From Halomonas cupida (GTDB lineage Bacteria; Pseudomonadota; Gammaproteobacteria; Pseudomonadales; Halomonadaceae): a DNA stretch of 64,000 nucleotides. The notes below the pieces were generated by a model that saw nothing but the letters and a program-made list of their open reading frames with translations, searched no databases and was not told the origin of the DNA. Location of the stretch: positions 124,001 through 188,000 of the forward strand of contig NZ_FRCA01000010.1 of assembly GCF_900142755.1 (NCBI RefSeq), in the 5' to 3' direction. The translations under genes and the position numbers were made by a program. Shown piece after piece: positions 18,367-26,941 of the stretch; within the stretch, counting starts at the first letter, position 1, and every line of letters starts with the position of its first letter.

Positions 18367-19016
18367 TCGTTGTCCTCTTGCGTTGTCGCCGTCTTCGGCA
18401 GAGAAGAGCAGGCCACGGGTTCCAGCACCAGAGCCAGACGGTCTCCACTGGTGAACTGGATGTCCATCTGGTCGAGGCGCACGCCGCCCTCGAGCGCGAT
18501 ATTGTCGAGGTGTTCGGCGACCATGCTGTCACGTGGCTTCAGGGTCGTGTGCCAGGCGTCCATGCTGCCCTCGAGCGCAATATCGAAGTGTTGCTCCAGC
18601 TTGCTCCAGTCACCTTCGAGCAGACCACTGAGGATCGGCAGCAATGCGCGCATGCCGGTCGACAGGTCAGGATTGTCGGCAGACAGCAGTACGCGGTCCT
18701 CTATCGGCTTCAGGGTTTGCCACACCAATCCTTCCGGGAGGCGATGGAAGTACCCACTGCTGGTGACTTCGCTTTCCAGCTCAGCGATCCAGCGTTGCTG
18801 CTCGAAGCTGACACAGGCCGGCGCCTGTCTGGCGAGCTGAGTAGCAAGACGCTCGGCGTCGAGGTCATCGGCAGCCTGGGTTTCAGAAGCCCGGTTTTCA
18901 GAAGCATGAGTTTCAGAAACCTGGTTTTCAGAAGACTGAGCTTCAAGAGCAACGCCAGGCGTGATGCCCAGCAGCATCAGGCTGATGAACAGTAGCGTAG
19001 AAAGAGGCTTGTTCAT
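18363..19016 (-). CDS. LolA-like outer membrane lipoprotein carrier of the aryl polyene cluster
   Basis: A 217-residue periplasmic protein. It has a signal peptide (MNKPLSTLLFISLMLLGITP, cleavage near residues 25-27), a low-complexity linker of pentapeptides ending in SEN or SET, then a LolA/LolB-like half-barrel (SFEQQRWIAELE, SSGYFHRLPEGLVWQTLKP). LolA-like proteins bind acyl chains, so this one probably shuttles the lipid-like pigment across the periplasm. The linker comes from a 15-bp DNA tandem repeat. The start is the ATG before the signal peptide; the longer frame is unlike the family. Confidence 0.78.
   Translation of the reverse strand: MNKPLSTLLFISLMLLGITPGVALEAQSSENQVSETHASENRASETQAADDLDAERLATQLARQAPACVSFEQQRWIAELESEVTSSGYFHRLPEGLVWQTLKPIEDRVLLSADNPDLSTGMRALLPILSGLLEGDWSKLEQHFDIALEGSMDAWHTTLKPRDSMVAEHLDNIALEGGVRLDQMDIQFTSGDRLALVLEPVACSSLPKTATTQEDNE
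18881..18945. repeat. 15-bp in-frame tandem repeat in the LolA-like gene
   Basis: Four copies of TTTCAGAA followed by seven variable bases run from 18881 to 18940, with a decayed fifth. Each encodes a pentapeptide ending SEN or SET, in an alternating pattern. The unit is a multiple of three, so copy-number change would lengthen or shorten only the linker after the signal peptide. Confidence 0.8.
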
Positions 19017-19036
19017 GACCCTATTCGAGATCCTGT

Positions 19037-19477
19037 TCAAGACTGTGCCTCCTGCCAGGCGACGAGGTGCTTGATCAGCACCGGTGGTGATGCCAGACAC
19101 ATCTCGTGGTTGGCCATGTCGACCGCCACCTGTATGGTCCAGGCGCGAGTTAGACGCTTACCGCTGTCGGCACAGCGGATGGTGTAGTCCACCTTGAGAC
19201 GGTGCTCCCATTCGCTGAGGCGCGCCTCGATACGAATGCGCTGGGCAAACAGAGCCGGTGCAGCGTAACGGATACGCATGTCGATCACCGGCCATGCATA
19301 CCCGGAAGCCTTCATCTGCGGGTAGTTGTAGCCGATCTCATCGAGCAGTCGACAACGAGCCAGCTCCAGGTAGCGCACGTAATGGCCATGCCAGACGACC
19401 TCCATCATGTCGACGTCATGAAAGGGAATCTCGAGTTCCGTCACAGCGCAGGGTAATGGGCGATCATCCGGCGTCAT
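19037..19477 (-). CDS. Acyl-CoA/ACP thioesterase (4HBT hotdog) of the aryl polyene cluster
   Basis: A 146-residue hotdog thioesterase of the 4-hydroxybenzoyl-CoA/YbgC type. The signature DVDMMEVVWHGHYVRYLELAR at residues 21-41 carries the catalytic Asp23 equivalent. Length is standard. It probably releases or edits acyl-ACP intermediates of the polyene. It overlaps the ammonia-lyase stop by 14 bases and precedes the LolA-like gene by 20 bases. Confidence 0.82.
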   Translation of the reverse strand: MTPDDRPLPCAVTELEIPFHDVDMMEVVWHGHYVRYLELARCRLLDEIGYNYPQMKASGYAWPVIDMRIRYAAPALFAQRIRIEARLSEWEHRLKVDYTIRCADSGKRLTRAWTIQVAVDMANHEMCLASPPVLIKHLVAWQEAQS

Positions 19478-21038
19478 AGAGGCTCCAGTGCCGCTGGTGA
19501 ATCAGGCGGCAGAGGTGGTTGAGGTCACGGTCCAGGGCGCGGTCTTCTTCCAGCGCGGCGACCTGCTGACGAACCTGGTCGACGAAGTCACTGAGACGCT
19601 GTGGTGTCGGTGTGGCGCTCTGCAACTGGCTACGCAACTCGACGCCCTGGCAGGCGGCATGCAGAGTGGCTGCGGCCACCTGTTCGACCAGTGTCAGTAC
19701 ACGTAGTGCATCGCGGGCGGCGATGGTGCCCATGCTTACCTTGTCCTGGTTGTGGCATTCGGTGGAACGCGAGAACACGCTGGCGGGCATGGTCAACTTC
19801 AGCGCTTCTGCCGTCCAGGCCGATGCACCGATCTGCACAGCCTTGTAGCCATGATTCAGCGGCAGGCGGGCGGCACTGGCGCCGCTCAGGTTGCTCGGCA
19901 GACCGTGGTTGTAGCGGCTGTCGACCAGCAGGGCCAGTTGACGGTCGAGGAGGTCGGCGAGGTTGGCTGCAGCCTGCTTCATGCTGTCCATCACGAAGGC
20001 CACATGACCGCCATAGAAGTGTCCGCCATGCATGACCTTGCCGGCTTCGACATCGATCAGTGGATTGTCGTTGGCGCTGTTGAGCTCATTGGTCAAAAAC
20101 TCACGCCACCAGGGCAGAGCATCCTCGACTACACCAATGACATGAGGCGCACAGCGTGTTGAATAGCGGTCCTGCAGGCGCGGAGAGTTGCGAGGTGTAC
20201 TGGGAGCGTGCAGGTCGTCTCGCAGCCGGGCTGCGATGCGTTGCTGGCCCGGATGGGGCTTGGCGGCGAACAGTTCGGCATCGAAATGATAGGGGTTGCC
20301 GTCCAGAGCCTGGACCGACAGTGCGGTAATGCGGGTCGCTAGGCGAGCAAGATACTCGCAGCGTGAGAAGGCCAGGGCGGCGAGCGCAGTCATCACCGCA
20401 GTACCGTTCATCAACGCCAGACCTTCCTTGGGCTTGAGGCGATAGGGCGTCATGCCGCGCTCGGCCAGTGCCTCGCTGGCCAAACGATGGTGCCCATTGT
20501 CGATCACCTCCCGCTCACCACACAGCACTGCCGCCAGATAGGAAAGCGGTGTCAGGTCACCGCTGGCGCCGACCGAGCCTTCTTCGGGGATCACCGGCAG
20601 TACATCATGTTCGAGCAGCCAGACCAGTCGTTCAAGGAGCTCGAAACTGACCCCGGAAACACCTCGACACAGCGACACCAGTCGGACCAGCACCACGGCA
20701 CGACTGGCTTCGACGGTCAGCGCCTGGCCCATGCCGCAACCGTGAAAGGTGAACAGCTGGTGTGGCAACAGGTCGATGTCCTCGGCGGCGACGGCCCGGG
20801 TGCAGGCATCGCCGTACCCGGTCGTGACGCCATAGACCACACCCTCCTCTTCGAGCAGGCGTTCCAGGAACTGCTGGCCGGCATCTATCCGGGCACGAAA
20901 CCCCGGCTCCGCGGACAGCATGACCGGACGACGCTGTTCGGCAACGGCGAGAACCTCCTCGAGACCAATCGGCTGCCCATCAAGAATGATCGGCTGCCCT
21001 TGGCGCAGGGGAGCGGATGGGGCAGAAGTCTGGGTCAT
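19464..21038 (-). CDS. Aromatic amino acid ammonia lyase (HAL/PAL/TAL family)
   Basis: A 524-residue MIO-type lyase. The Ala158-Ser159-Gly160 triad in GSVGASGDLTPLSYLA forms the MIO prosthetic group, and the conserved Tyr of VVYGVTTGYG is at 69. The selectivity loop reads LFTFHGCGMG with His99, which is unlike the SHAAG of histidine lyases and compatible with tyrosine-type substrates. In an aryl polyene cluster it would supply a cinnamate- or coumarate-type starter acid. The start was set at the ATG 1 nt after the acyltransferase stop, with GAGGC 9 nt upstream, and the 30-residue upstream extension was discarded. Confidence 0.87.
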   Translation of the reverse strand: MTQTSAPSAPLRQGQPIILDGQPIGLEEVLAVAEQRRPVMLSAEPGFRARIDAGQQFLERLLEEEGVVYGVTTGYGDACTRAVAAEDIDLLPHQLFTFHGCGMGQALTVEASRAVVLVRLVSLCRGVSGVSFELLERLVWLLEHDVLPVIPEEGSVGASGDLTPLSYLAAVLCGEREVIDNGHHRLASEALAERGMTPYRLKPKEGLALMNGTAVMTALAALAFSRCEYLARLATRITALSVQALDGNPYHFDAELFAAKPHPGQQRIAARLRDDLHAPSTPRNSPRLQDRYSTRCAPHVIGVVEDALPWWREFLTNELNSANDNPLIDVEAGKVMHGGHFYGGHVAFVMDSMKQAAANLADLLDRQLALLVDSRYNHGLPSNLSGASAARLPLNHGYKAVQIGASAWTAEALKLTMPASVFSRSTECHNQDKVSMGTIAARDALRVLTLVEQVAAATLHAACQGVELRSQLQSATPTPQRLSDFVDQVRQQVAALEEDRALDRDLNHLCRLIHQRHWSLYDAG

Positions 21039-21039
21039 G

Positions 21040-21963
21040 TCAGTTTGCCTCGGGTACGTGCCAGAAAGGGTAGAAATTGAACCATTGCAGCGGGTAGCGC
21101 TGCACCTGGTCTGCCAGCAGGTCCGCATGCCGCTGCATGGCCTGGGCGATCCAGTTTCCGCGTTCGGCGCGAGCCAGTGACGAGGTGTCGTCGAACTTCT
21201 CGAAGGCGACCGTGAAGCCTTGGTGTTCGCGGACGCAGGACAGGGTATAGATCGGACAACGCAGCAGTGTAGCGAGCATGAATGGGCCTTCCGGGAAAGC
21301 GGCCTCGGCGCCCAGAAACTTCAGCAGGCGATAACGTTGTTCGCTGGGGGCAATGCGGTCGGCGGCGATGACCACGAACCCGCCGTCGCGAATACGCTGG
21401 TCGAGCTGTTGAGCACTGGCGGGTGACAGCTCACTGACATCCATGATGTCCGGTTGCCTGCGGCCGGTGGCTCGTTCGAGTAGCTCATTGAACTTGCGGG
21501 CATTGCGGGTGTGCATCAGCACGGTCAATTGCAGGTTGGCATGCTGTTCGCTGAACGCATTGACCACATCCAGGTTGCCATGGTGGGAAACCAGTACCAG
21601 GCCGCCCCGACCGTTGGCGAAGGTCTGCCTGAAATTGTCGACCCCGGTACCGTTGAGTGCCTCGGGAGCGTGTTTGCCGTTCCAGGCCGCGACCTTGTCC
21701 ATCAGTGCCTGGCCGAAGCTGAAGAAGTGGCGCAGGCTGCGCAGTCGCCAGGCAATGGGGCGACGCCTCAGCGCTGGATCCAGGCGAGCGAGAAAGTCAC
21801 GGGACGCCTGACGGGCTAGACCATGGGAGAGGTAGTACCACAGGATCACCGGTCCGAGCACGAGTCGAAATGGCCATTCACCAAGGCGGCGTAGGTGCAC
21901 CATCAGCAGCATCCCGGTCAGGGTGCCTCGCTCGCCGATCGAAGCCCAGTGCTGACGACTCAT
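21040..21963 (-). CDS. LpxL/HtrB-family acyltransferase of the aryl polyene cluster
   Basis: A 307-residue membrane-anchored lysophospholipid/lipid A-type acyltransferase. It has an N-terminal hydrophobic anchor (LVLGPVILWYYLSHGLAR), a catalytic SHHGNLDVV (HxxxxD) near residues 126-134 and a GPFMLATLL block. It probably joins the polyene carboxylate or a fatty acyl chain to the lipid anchor at the inner membrane. In other clusters this domain and the adjacent glycosyltransferase are sometimes one protein; here the genes are separate and overlap by 4 bases. Confidence 0.82.
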   Translation of the reverse strand: MSRQHWASIGERGTLTGMLLMVHLRRLGEWPFRLVLGPVILWYYLSHGLARQASRDFLARLDPALRRRPIAWRLRSLRHFFSFGQALMDKVAAWNGKHAPEALNGTGVDNFRQTFANGRGGLVLVSHHGNLDVVNAFSEQHANLQLTVLMHTRNARKFNELLERATGRRQPDIMDVSELSPASAQQLDQRIRDGGFVVIAADRIAPSEQRYRLLKFLGAEAAFPEGPFMLATLLRCPIYTLSCVREHQGFTVAFEKFDDTSSLARAERGNWIAQAMQRHADLLADQVQRYPLQWFNFYPFWHVPEAN

Positions 21964-22700
21964 CTTGACCTCCCGCTACGCAGCAGGAGGCGTGGCAGGC
22001 GTCGGAGCATGCCGAAGAACAGCCGGGTGTGCATCCAACTGATCTGGATATTGTCGCGCCATGGGGCGTAGTGACTGACACCATTCCGTGGATAATGAAC
22101 GCGAACCGGCAGATTGGTGACCTGACCTCCGTTCCAGTACCAGCGCACCAGCACTTCGGTATCGAAGGTCATGCGATCGCCGATTGGCTGGTGGCGTAAC
22201 AGTTCGTTGGTGGCCTTCACAGGGTAGAGCCGCACGCCACACATGGAGTCACGGATAGCCAGTGACAGGGTGTTGATCCACACCCAGACATGGGTGGCAT
22301 AGCGGCCGTAGAGACGAATCCTGGGCACGCTGTCATCGTAGCGGGCGTAGCCGATGGCCAGGCGCTCCGGCACTTCGTGCATGGCGGCCAGGAAAGCCGG
22401 AAGGTCGTCTGGTTGATGTTGACCATCGGCATCGACCTGCAGGGCGTGGGTATAGCCGAGGCGAGCGGCCTCACTGAGACCGGTGCGAACAGCGGCACCC
22501 TTGCCGCGATTGAGGCTGTGGCGAACCAGGTGATGGCCTGCGCTGGCCAGGCGACCCAGCTCATCCCGACATTCGGTGCCACTACCATCATCGATCAGCA
22601 GCACCGGCAGGCCGAGGGCTTCCAGGTGCTTGCAGACGTCAGCAATGGTGGTGGGGTGGTCATAGACCGGAACAATGGCACAGGGGCGTAATTCAGCCAT
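21960..22700 (-). CDS. Family 2 glycosyltransferase of the aryl polyene cluster
   Basis: A 246-residue GT-A fold glycosyltransferase with the IVPVYDHP N-terminus, DDGS at 37-40, a catalytic DXD (VDADGQHQPDD) at 90-92 and a downstream YGRYATHVWVWINTLS segment. It probably adds the sugar of the lipid anchor carrying the polyene. It overlaps the preceding ligase/dehydratase stop by 8 bases. Confidence 0.83.
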   Translation of the reverse strand: MAELRPCAIVPVYDHPTTIADVCKHLEALGLPVLLIDDGSGTECRDELGRLASAGHHLVRHSLNRGKGAAVRTGLSEAARLGYTHALQVDADGQHQPDDLPAFLAAMHEVPERLAIGYARYDDSVPRIRLYGRYATHVWVWINTLSLAIRDSMCGVRLYPVKATNELLRHQPIGDRMTFDTEVLVRWYWNGGQVTNLPVRVHYPRNGVSHYAPWRDNIQISWMHTRLFFGMLRRLPRLLLRSGRSR

Positions 22701-24381
22701 TCAATCTCTCCGCGGCCAGTCTGATGCGGCCTGCGGCGTGACGCCCCTGGGGGGAGTCATAACTGAAGCCGATGCTGTCGGCCTTGCGCGTCAGGCTCAG
22801 CACCAGGCGTTGCCCAGGCCGCACTACCTTCTGGAACTTGAGTCTTTCGACACCGCGGAACTCCACGGGTTCGTTGAAGCTGCGACGGGCATGCTCCACG
22901 GCCCATTGCACCAGCACAACGCCGGGGACCAAGGGGAAATCCGTGAAGTGTCCCTCGAGGTAGCACAGGCGTTCGGGAACCTCGAGAGTGATGCAGCATT
23001 GACCTTCGCCATTGGTGCTTTCACCCAGCCATCTGGCACTACGCTCATTGTCGAGGTCGGCAAACAAGCGCTGGATCTCAGCCCGGTCCAGCTTGCCCTG
23101 GCGATTGGTCGGAATCCGCTCGACGAAACGCCAATAGCGAGGGATAGCCACGGCTTCCAGCAGTGTCGATAGTTGTTCGCGCATCTGGCGGATCAACTGA
23201 CGGCGCACTTCGTGGTCCCAGGGCGCCTGGTCCCCGGGCAGGGCAACGACGACTCCGATCCGGCCATCACGTCGATCGAGATCACAGCAGTGGGCTGCTT
23301 CCACCTGAGACAGTTGGGTCAGGTGTCCTTCGATGGCGGTCAGCGAGATGCGCTTGCCGGCGACCTTGGCAACACGGTCCGCGCGCCCCAACAGGCGGAA
23401 ACCTTCGGTGCAGGTTTCGATACGATCCTGCTGCGGCCACCAGCGGCCTGGCGGTTGATATTCGCGGGGCAGAAAGGGCGAACGCAGTTCCAGCAGACCG
23501 TCTGTCTCACGCGTCTCGACTCCGGGCATCGGCTGCCAGGCCGCACTCTGGCTCTGGCGGCGCCAGGCAATGCCACCGGTTTCGGTGCTGCCATAGATTT
23601 CGATCACTGGAGCCTGGAACAGTTGCTCGCAACGTCTGGCGTCAGCCCGCGACAGAGGTGCCCCCGAGGACAGTACCTGCCAGGGAGCCGAGCTCTGCCA
23701 GTCGATATGTTCGGGAAGTCGCGACAATTGTGGTGGAGATGACACCAGCAAGGGCTGACGGTTGGTCGCCCTGGCTTCGCCGAGCCTCGCCGCCATGGGT
23801 TCCGGGTAGCGGCTGTCTGCGCCGCAGAACGGAATACCATGGCACAGTGGGCGGAGGATGCCGGTGAGCAGGCCGTAGATATGCTGATGACTGACCTGAG
23901 AAATGACCGCATGGTGCTCCATTGGCCACAGCTCGGCGTGACAGTTCAACTCATTGGCCAACTGTTCGAAGCTCTTGGCATGCATCGCAGGCTCGCCAGT
24001 GGAGCCGGAGGTATAGAGCACCACGGCTTCGGTCTGGGCATCGATGGCCAGAGGTGGCGGCGGTGTGGATGCTGCTGGCGGAGGCGCGCCCTGGATTCGA
24101 CCGTCGACCTGCTGCGTCAGGTGGGTCATGGTCTCATCGCGATCATCACTGGCCAGCACCGCACTGCGACCCGTTTCCCACAGGGCCAGCAGTGCGGCAG
24201 TGAAGGCGGCGGGGTCGGGTTCGAACAGTAACCAGCGGCCCTTCGGTTGCTCTTCCAGCCAGACTCGCCAGGCATCAACACGCGGCAGCAGCTCTGATGC
24301 CTGGCACCAGGCGTCGGGCATGGAGGTATCATTGTCCGGCTCGGCGCGCCAGGGCGCATGGATCAGAGAGGTGTAGCTCAC
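22693..24381 (-). CDS. apeH: Fused AMP-dependent acyl ligase and hydroxyacyl-ACP dehydratase
   Basis: A 562-residue two-domain protein. Residues 1-450 are an ANL-family adenylating enzyme with YTSGSTGEP at 123-131, YGSTETGG at 263-270, the GRADRVAKVAGKR hinge near 332-344 and the catalytic-lysine loop NRQGKLDR at 427-433. Residues 455-562 are an ApeI-type hotdog dehydratase with LEGHFTDFPLVPGVVLVQWA (His478). The ligase would activate the aryl starter acid onto an ACP. The GTG start overlaps the upstream stop as GTGA and has GGAG 6 nt upstream, which decides against an ATG 33 bases earlier. In clusters I recall the two activities as separate ApeH and ApeI proteins. Confidence 0.83.
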   Translation of the reverse strand: MSYTSLIHAPWRAEPDNDTSMPDAWCQASELLPRVDAWRVWLEEQPKGRWLLFEPDPAAFTAALLALWETGRSAVLASDDRDETMTHLTQQVDGRIQGAPPPAASTPPPPLAIDAQTEAVVLYTSGSTGEPAMHAKSFEQLANELNCHAELWPMEHHAVISQVSHQHIYGLLTGILRPLCHGIPFCGADSRYPEPMAARLGEARATNRQPLLVSSPPQLSRLPEHIDWQSSAPWQVLSSGAPLSRADARRCEQLFQAPVIEIYGSTETGGIAWRRQSQSAAWQPMPGVETRETDGLLELRSPFLPREYQPPGRWWPQQDRIETCTEGFRLLGRADRVAKVAGKRISLTAIEGHLTQLSQVEAAHCCDLDRRDGRIGVVVALPGDQAPWDHEVRRQLIRQMREQLSTLLEAVAIPRYWRFVERIPTNRQGKLDRAEIQRLFADLDNERSARWLGESTNGEGQCCITLEVPERLCYLEGHFTDFPLVPGVVLVQWAVEHARRSFNEPVEFRGVERLKFQKVVRPGQRLVLSLTRKADSIGFSYDSPQGRHAAGRIRLAAERLNG

Positions 24382-24953
24382 AGATGACTCCGCAGCCGGC
24401 GGCGACAGCACCATTCACCGGCAAACATCAGGCCCATCAGTACGTAGCTGATGACGCCGTTGTAAAGCGACCATGTGGACAGGTCTGCATAACAGGCCGT
24501 CCAGGCGGCAATGCTGCCGTTGGTCACGAAAAACAGGCACCAGACCTGCGTCACCCGGCGCGTGTAGCGTACACCGGAAGCCGGTAGGTCGGGCTCACGC
24601 AGGCGTGCCAGACGCTCGATAACGGGAGGACCGCGCCACAGACTGGTGGCAAAGACCGCCAGCATGACGGCATTGACCGCCACCGGATAGCCACGCATGC
24701 CCAACTCGGCATCGACCACCAACCCCACCAGCAACAGTGTGATGGCCGCACTGATGGCCAGACTCCGTGCCTGGGGTAGACGCCAGGCAATCAGGCCACA
24801 GCCCACCAGCAACAGAGGCCATGGCCCCAGCGTGTCCATCAGGGCCCAGGCGGCAAGAGGCCAGGCCATGGCCGCGATTGCCAGCAGGATTCCGCTTGCT
24901 CGCACCTTGCTGATATCAGTCACGGGTTCATCAGCCACGCATTCATCAGTCAT
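24378..24953 (-). CDS. COG4648-type polytopic membrane protein of the aryl polyene cluster
   Basis: A 191-residue inner-membrane protein with about five TM helices (near 20-38, 45-58, 66-80, 92-107, 138-175) and a conserved RRVTQVWCLFFVTNGSIAAW segment. It sits between the ACP pair and the ligase, matching the position of the uncharacterised membrane protein of other aryl polyene clusters. Function is unknown. The start overlaps the second ACP stop by 8 bases. Confidence 0.75.
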   Translation of the reverse strand: MTDECVADEPVTDISKVRASGILLAIAAMAWPLAAWALMDTLGPWPLLLVGCGLIAWRLPQARSLAISAAITLLLVGLVVDAELGMRGYPVAVNAVMLAVFATSLWRGPPVIERLARLREPDLPASGVRYTRRVTQVWCLFFVTNGSIAAWTACYADLSTWSLYNGVISYVLMGLMFAGEWCCRRRLRSHL

Positions 24954-25215
24954 GCATCAGGGTTTCGACCGCCACGACCACATCATTGATGGTGCGTACC
25001 GACTTGAAGGCTTCAGGGTCGATGCGGCGGCCGGTGAACTGCTTGAGCTCAACGACGAGGTCGACGGCATCGATACTGTCGATGTCGAGGTCTTCGTACA
25101 GTCTTGCCTCGGGGGTGACTTCGTCGGCCGAGACTTCGAACAGCTCCACCAGGGTGCGTTGCACGTGAGCCAGGATCTGCTCACGGGAGCTGTTGTCGGA
25201 GGTTTCAGTTGACAC
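24946..25215 (-). CDS. apeF: Acyl carrier protein 2 of the aryl polyene cluster
   Basis: An 89-residue acyl carrier protein with the phosphopantetheine attachment Ser47 in LDIDSIDAVDL, followed by the acidic recognition helix. The GTG start is supported by a perfect GGAGG 7 nt upstream. A long upstream in-frame extension overlapping the first ACP gene in another frame is spurious. It overlaps the first ACP stop by 11 bases. Confidence 0.85.
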   Translation of the reverse strand: MSTETSDNSSREQILAHVQRTLVELFEVSADEVTPEARLYEDLDIDSIDAVDLVVELKQFTGRRIDPEAFKSVRTINDVVVAVETLMHD

Positions 25216-25474
25216 GTCGTTCCTCCACCAGTGCTTGCAGTGCGGCGAGGCTCTCAAAGTGGCGACGGGTATCCTCGGCTTCTGCATCGAGTTTGATCCC
25301 GTAGCGCTTCTGCAGCGCCAGCCCGAGCTCAAGAGCATCGATCGAGTCGAGCCCCAGTCCTTCTCCGAACAGGGGCGCCTGGTCGTCGATATCCTCGGGA
25401 GTGATATCTTCCAGCTCAAGAGTCTCGATGATCATGCACTTCAGATCATGCGATAGCTGTTGTGTTTCGCTCAT
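25205..25474 (-). CDS. apeE: Acyl carrier protein 1 of the aryl polyene cluster
   Basis: An 89-residue acyl carrier protein with Ser44 in LGLDSIDALEL as the phosphopantetheine site. The start MSETQQLS lies 29 bases inside the upstream acyltransferase gene. Two dissimilar ACPs in tandem are typical of aryl polyene clusters, where one carries the growing chain and the other is thought to handle the starter or lipid-linked part. Confidence 0.85.
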   Translation of the reverse strand: MSETQQLSHDLKCMIIETLELEDITPEDIDDQAPLFGEGLGLDSIDALELGLALQKRYGIKLDAEAEDTRRHFESLAALQALVEERRVN

Positions 25475-26252
25475 TGTACAAGCGCTCCAGTTCTTCATTG
25501 AAATAGTCACTCAGCTCACGGGTCAACTGGCGAGCCTGCTGGGCCCGTGGCAGAGAGGATGATGCTGTGGTCGGGAGCTCATCCAGAATATGTAGACTCA
25601 TCATCACCCTGCTTTCCGGGATATGGTACCAGGGGTCCCCTTTTGTCAGGGTGGTGGGAGTACAGTCGATCAATACCGGAGTAATCGGTGCTTCGGTACG
25701 CAGGGCGATATTGGCTGCGCCACGGCGGAACTTGATGGGTCTACCGGGTGTGGTTCTCGTGCCTTCGGGAAACAGGATCAACGATTCACCACGGGCCAGG
25801 CTAGCCTGGGCCGCGTCGAGCACGGCTTCCGGGTCGCGGTTGGTGATGTAGCCGGCGACACGGATAGGACCCCGCGTGAAGGGATTGCTGGCCAGCTTGC
25901 CCTTGACGATGCAGGCGGCGTTGGGAGTATGCGCGAGCAGGAAGACCACGTCGATCAGTGATGGATGGTTGGCCAGTACCAGTTGGCCGGGGCGCTGCAG
26001 GCATTCGACGTTGGTCAGCCGGTAGTCGAGAACACCCAGGCCTTTCATGATGGCGATGAAGACCTGGAACAGGCGCTGAATCAGGTGGCGGGCGACGTGC
26101 TGGCGGCGGTCACGATTGCGGATGCCGAGATGCAACAGCGGCGATATCAACAGGCCTATGGCCAGCCCGCCGATACCGAAGATGGCGAAGGATAATGCGG
26201 TACCGGCGCCGCGTCGCCACTGGTCCAGTTTCACAACTGCTCCAGACGCCAT
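25446..26252 (-). CDS. 1-acyl-glycerol-3-phosphate-type acyltransferase of the aryl polyene cluster
   Basis: A 268-residue PlsC-family acyltransferase with an N-terminal TM (about residues 18-42), HxxxxD motif NHPSLID at 95-101 and FPEGTRT at 161-167. It probably builds or remodels the diacylglycerol-like lipid that carries the pigment. The ATG inside the chain-length-factor gene (22-base overlap) was chosen; another 45 bases upstream is possible. Confidence 0.8.
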   Translation of the reverse strand: MASGAVVKLDQWRRGAGTALSFAIFGIGGLAIGLLISPLLHLGIRNRDRRQHVARHLIQRLFQVFIAIMKGLGVLDYRLTNVECLQRPGQLVLANHPSLIDVVFLLAHTPNAACIVKGKLASNPFTRGPIRVAGYITNRDPEAVLDAAQASLARGESLILFPEGTRTTPGRPIKFRRGAANIALRTEAPITPVLIDCTPTTLTKGDPWYHIPESRVMMSLHILDELPTTASSSLPRAQQARQLTRELSDYFNEELERLYNERNTTAIA

Positions 26253-26902
26253 TGTTGCTGACGTCCTGCCAATGTTGTTGTGCTGCCGCTCAGCCAACGA
26301 ATGACATCGAAGGGATGCGGTGCCCCCTCGCTACCATCGGTGTTGCTGTTCATCAGGCAGGGGCCCTGGTTCAGGGTCAACCGCATGGCGATGGCACAGG
26401 GAAAGCCAGGGTGAGTGGTGTGGCCGACATAGTCTTCCGGCAACTCACCTTCGCTGAATGCGACAACCACGCTTGACTGCCCCTGGGCAAGATAGCCGGC
26501 GGCCTCCCAGAACATGGCCTCCAGCTCATTGCCGCTGGCGCTCAATGCCTGGAGAGGCCGATGATGGTCATTGGCAATCGAGTGAACCCCGAGGGTAGCG
26601 TTATGCACCGACATGGAGAACCGTGTAGGTGAGGGGGGCTCCTGATTGACCAGACCCTTGAGCATGTCCAGGGTACGGCTGGCATCGCCATGACGAGACG
26701 CATGGATCAAGGGGTAGCGAGCATCGGGGTCCAGTCGAGCGAGCAGGTCACAGACCGCTCTGCCGGAGGTGTCCAGCCGACGGCGCAGCATCGCCGGCAA
26801 CGACTGTCCCGGTTTGTCGGTAGTCAGCAACTGGGGATGCTGTAGACGATCGATACTGTCAGGACACCATCCGAGCCAGTCACCTAGGCGTATCTGTTGC
26901 AT
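26231..26902 (-). CDS. apeC: Chain-length factor, ketosynthase-like (Ketoacyl-synt_2 type)
   Basis: A 223-residue KS-like protein with no active-site Cys or HGT motif. It has FSMSVHNATLGVHSIANDHH and SSVVVAFSEGELPEDY, features of the short beta-ketoacyl synthase chain-length factors of aryl polyene clusters. It should pair with the ApeO ketosynthase to set polyene length. It is the first gene of the leftward cluster and lies about 40 bp from an upstream palindrome. Confidence 0.82.
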   Translation of the reverse strand: MQQIRLGDWLGWCPDSIDRLQHPQLLTTDKPGQSLPAMLRRRLDTSGRAVCDLLARLDPDARYPLIHASRHGDASRTLDMLKGLVNQEPPSPTRFSMSVHNATLGVHSIANDHHRPLQALSASGNELEAMFWEAAGYLAQGQSSVVVAFSEGELPEDYVGHTTHPGFPCAIAMRLTLNQGPCLMNSNTDGSEGAPHPFDVIRWLSGSTTTLAGRQQQWRLEQL

Positions 26903-26941
26903 GCGGGAGGCCAGAGTGAAAAGGCAGAATTTTATCCTGTA

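Noticed and set aside
24946-25419. 157-residue form of the second ACP
   Set aside because: The N-terminal excess is an out-of-frame translation of the first ACP gene; the GTG at 25215 has a perfect Shine-Dalgarno and gives normal ACP length.
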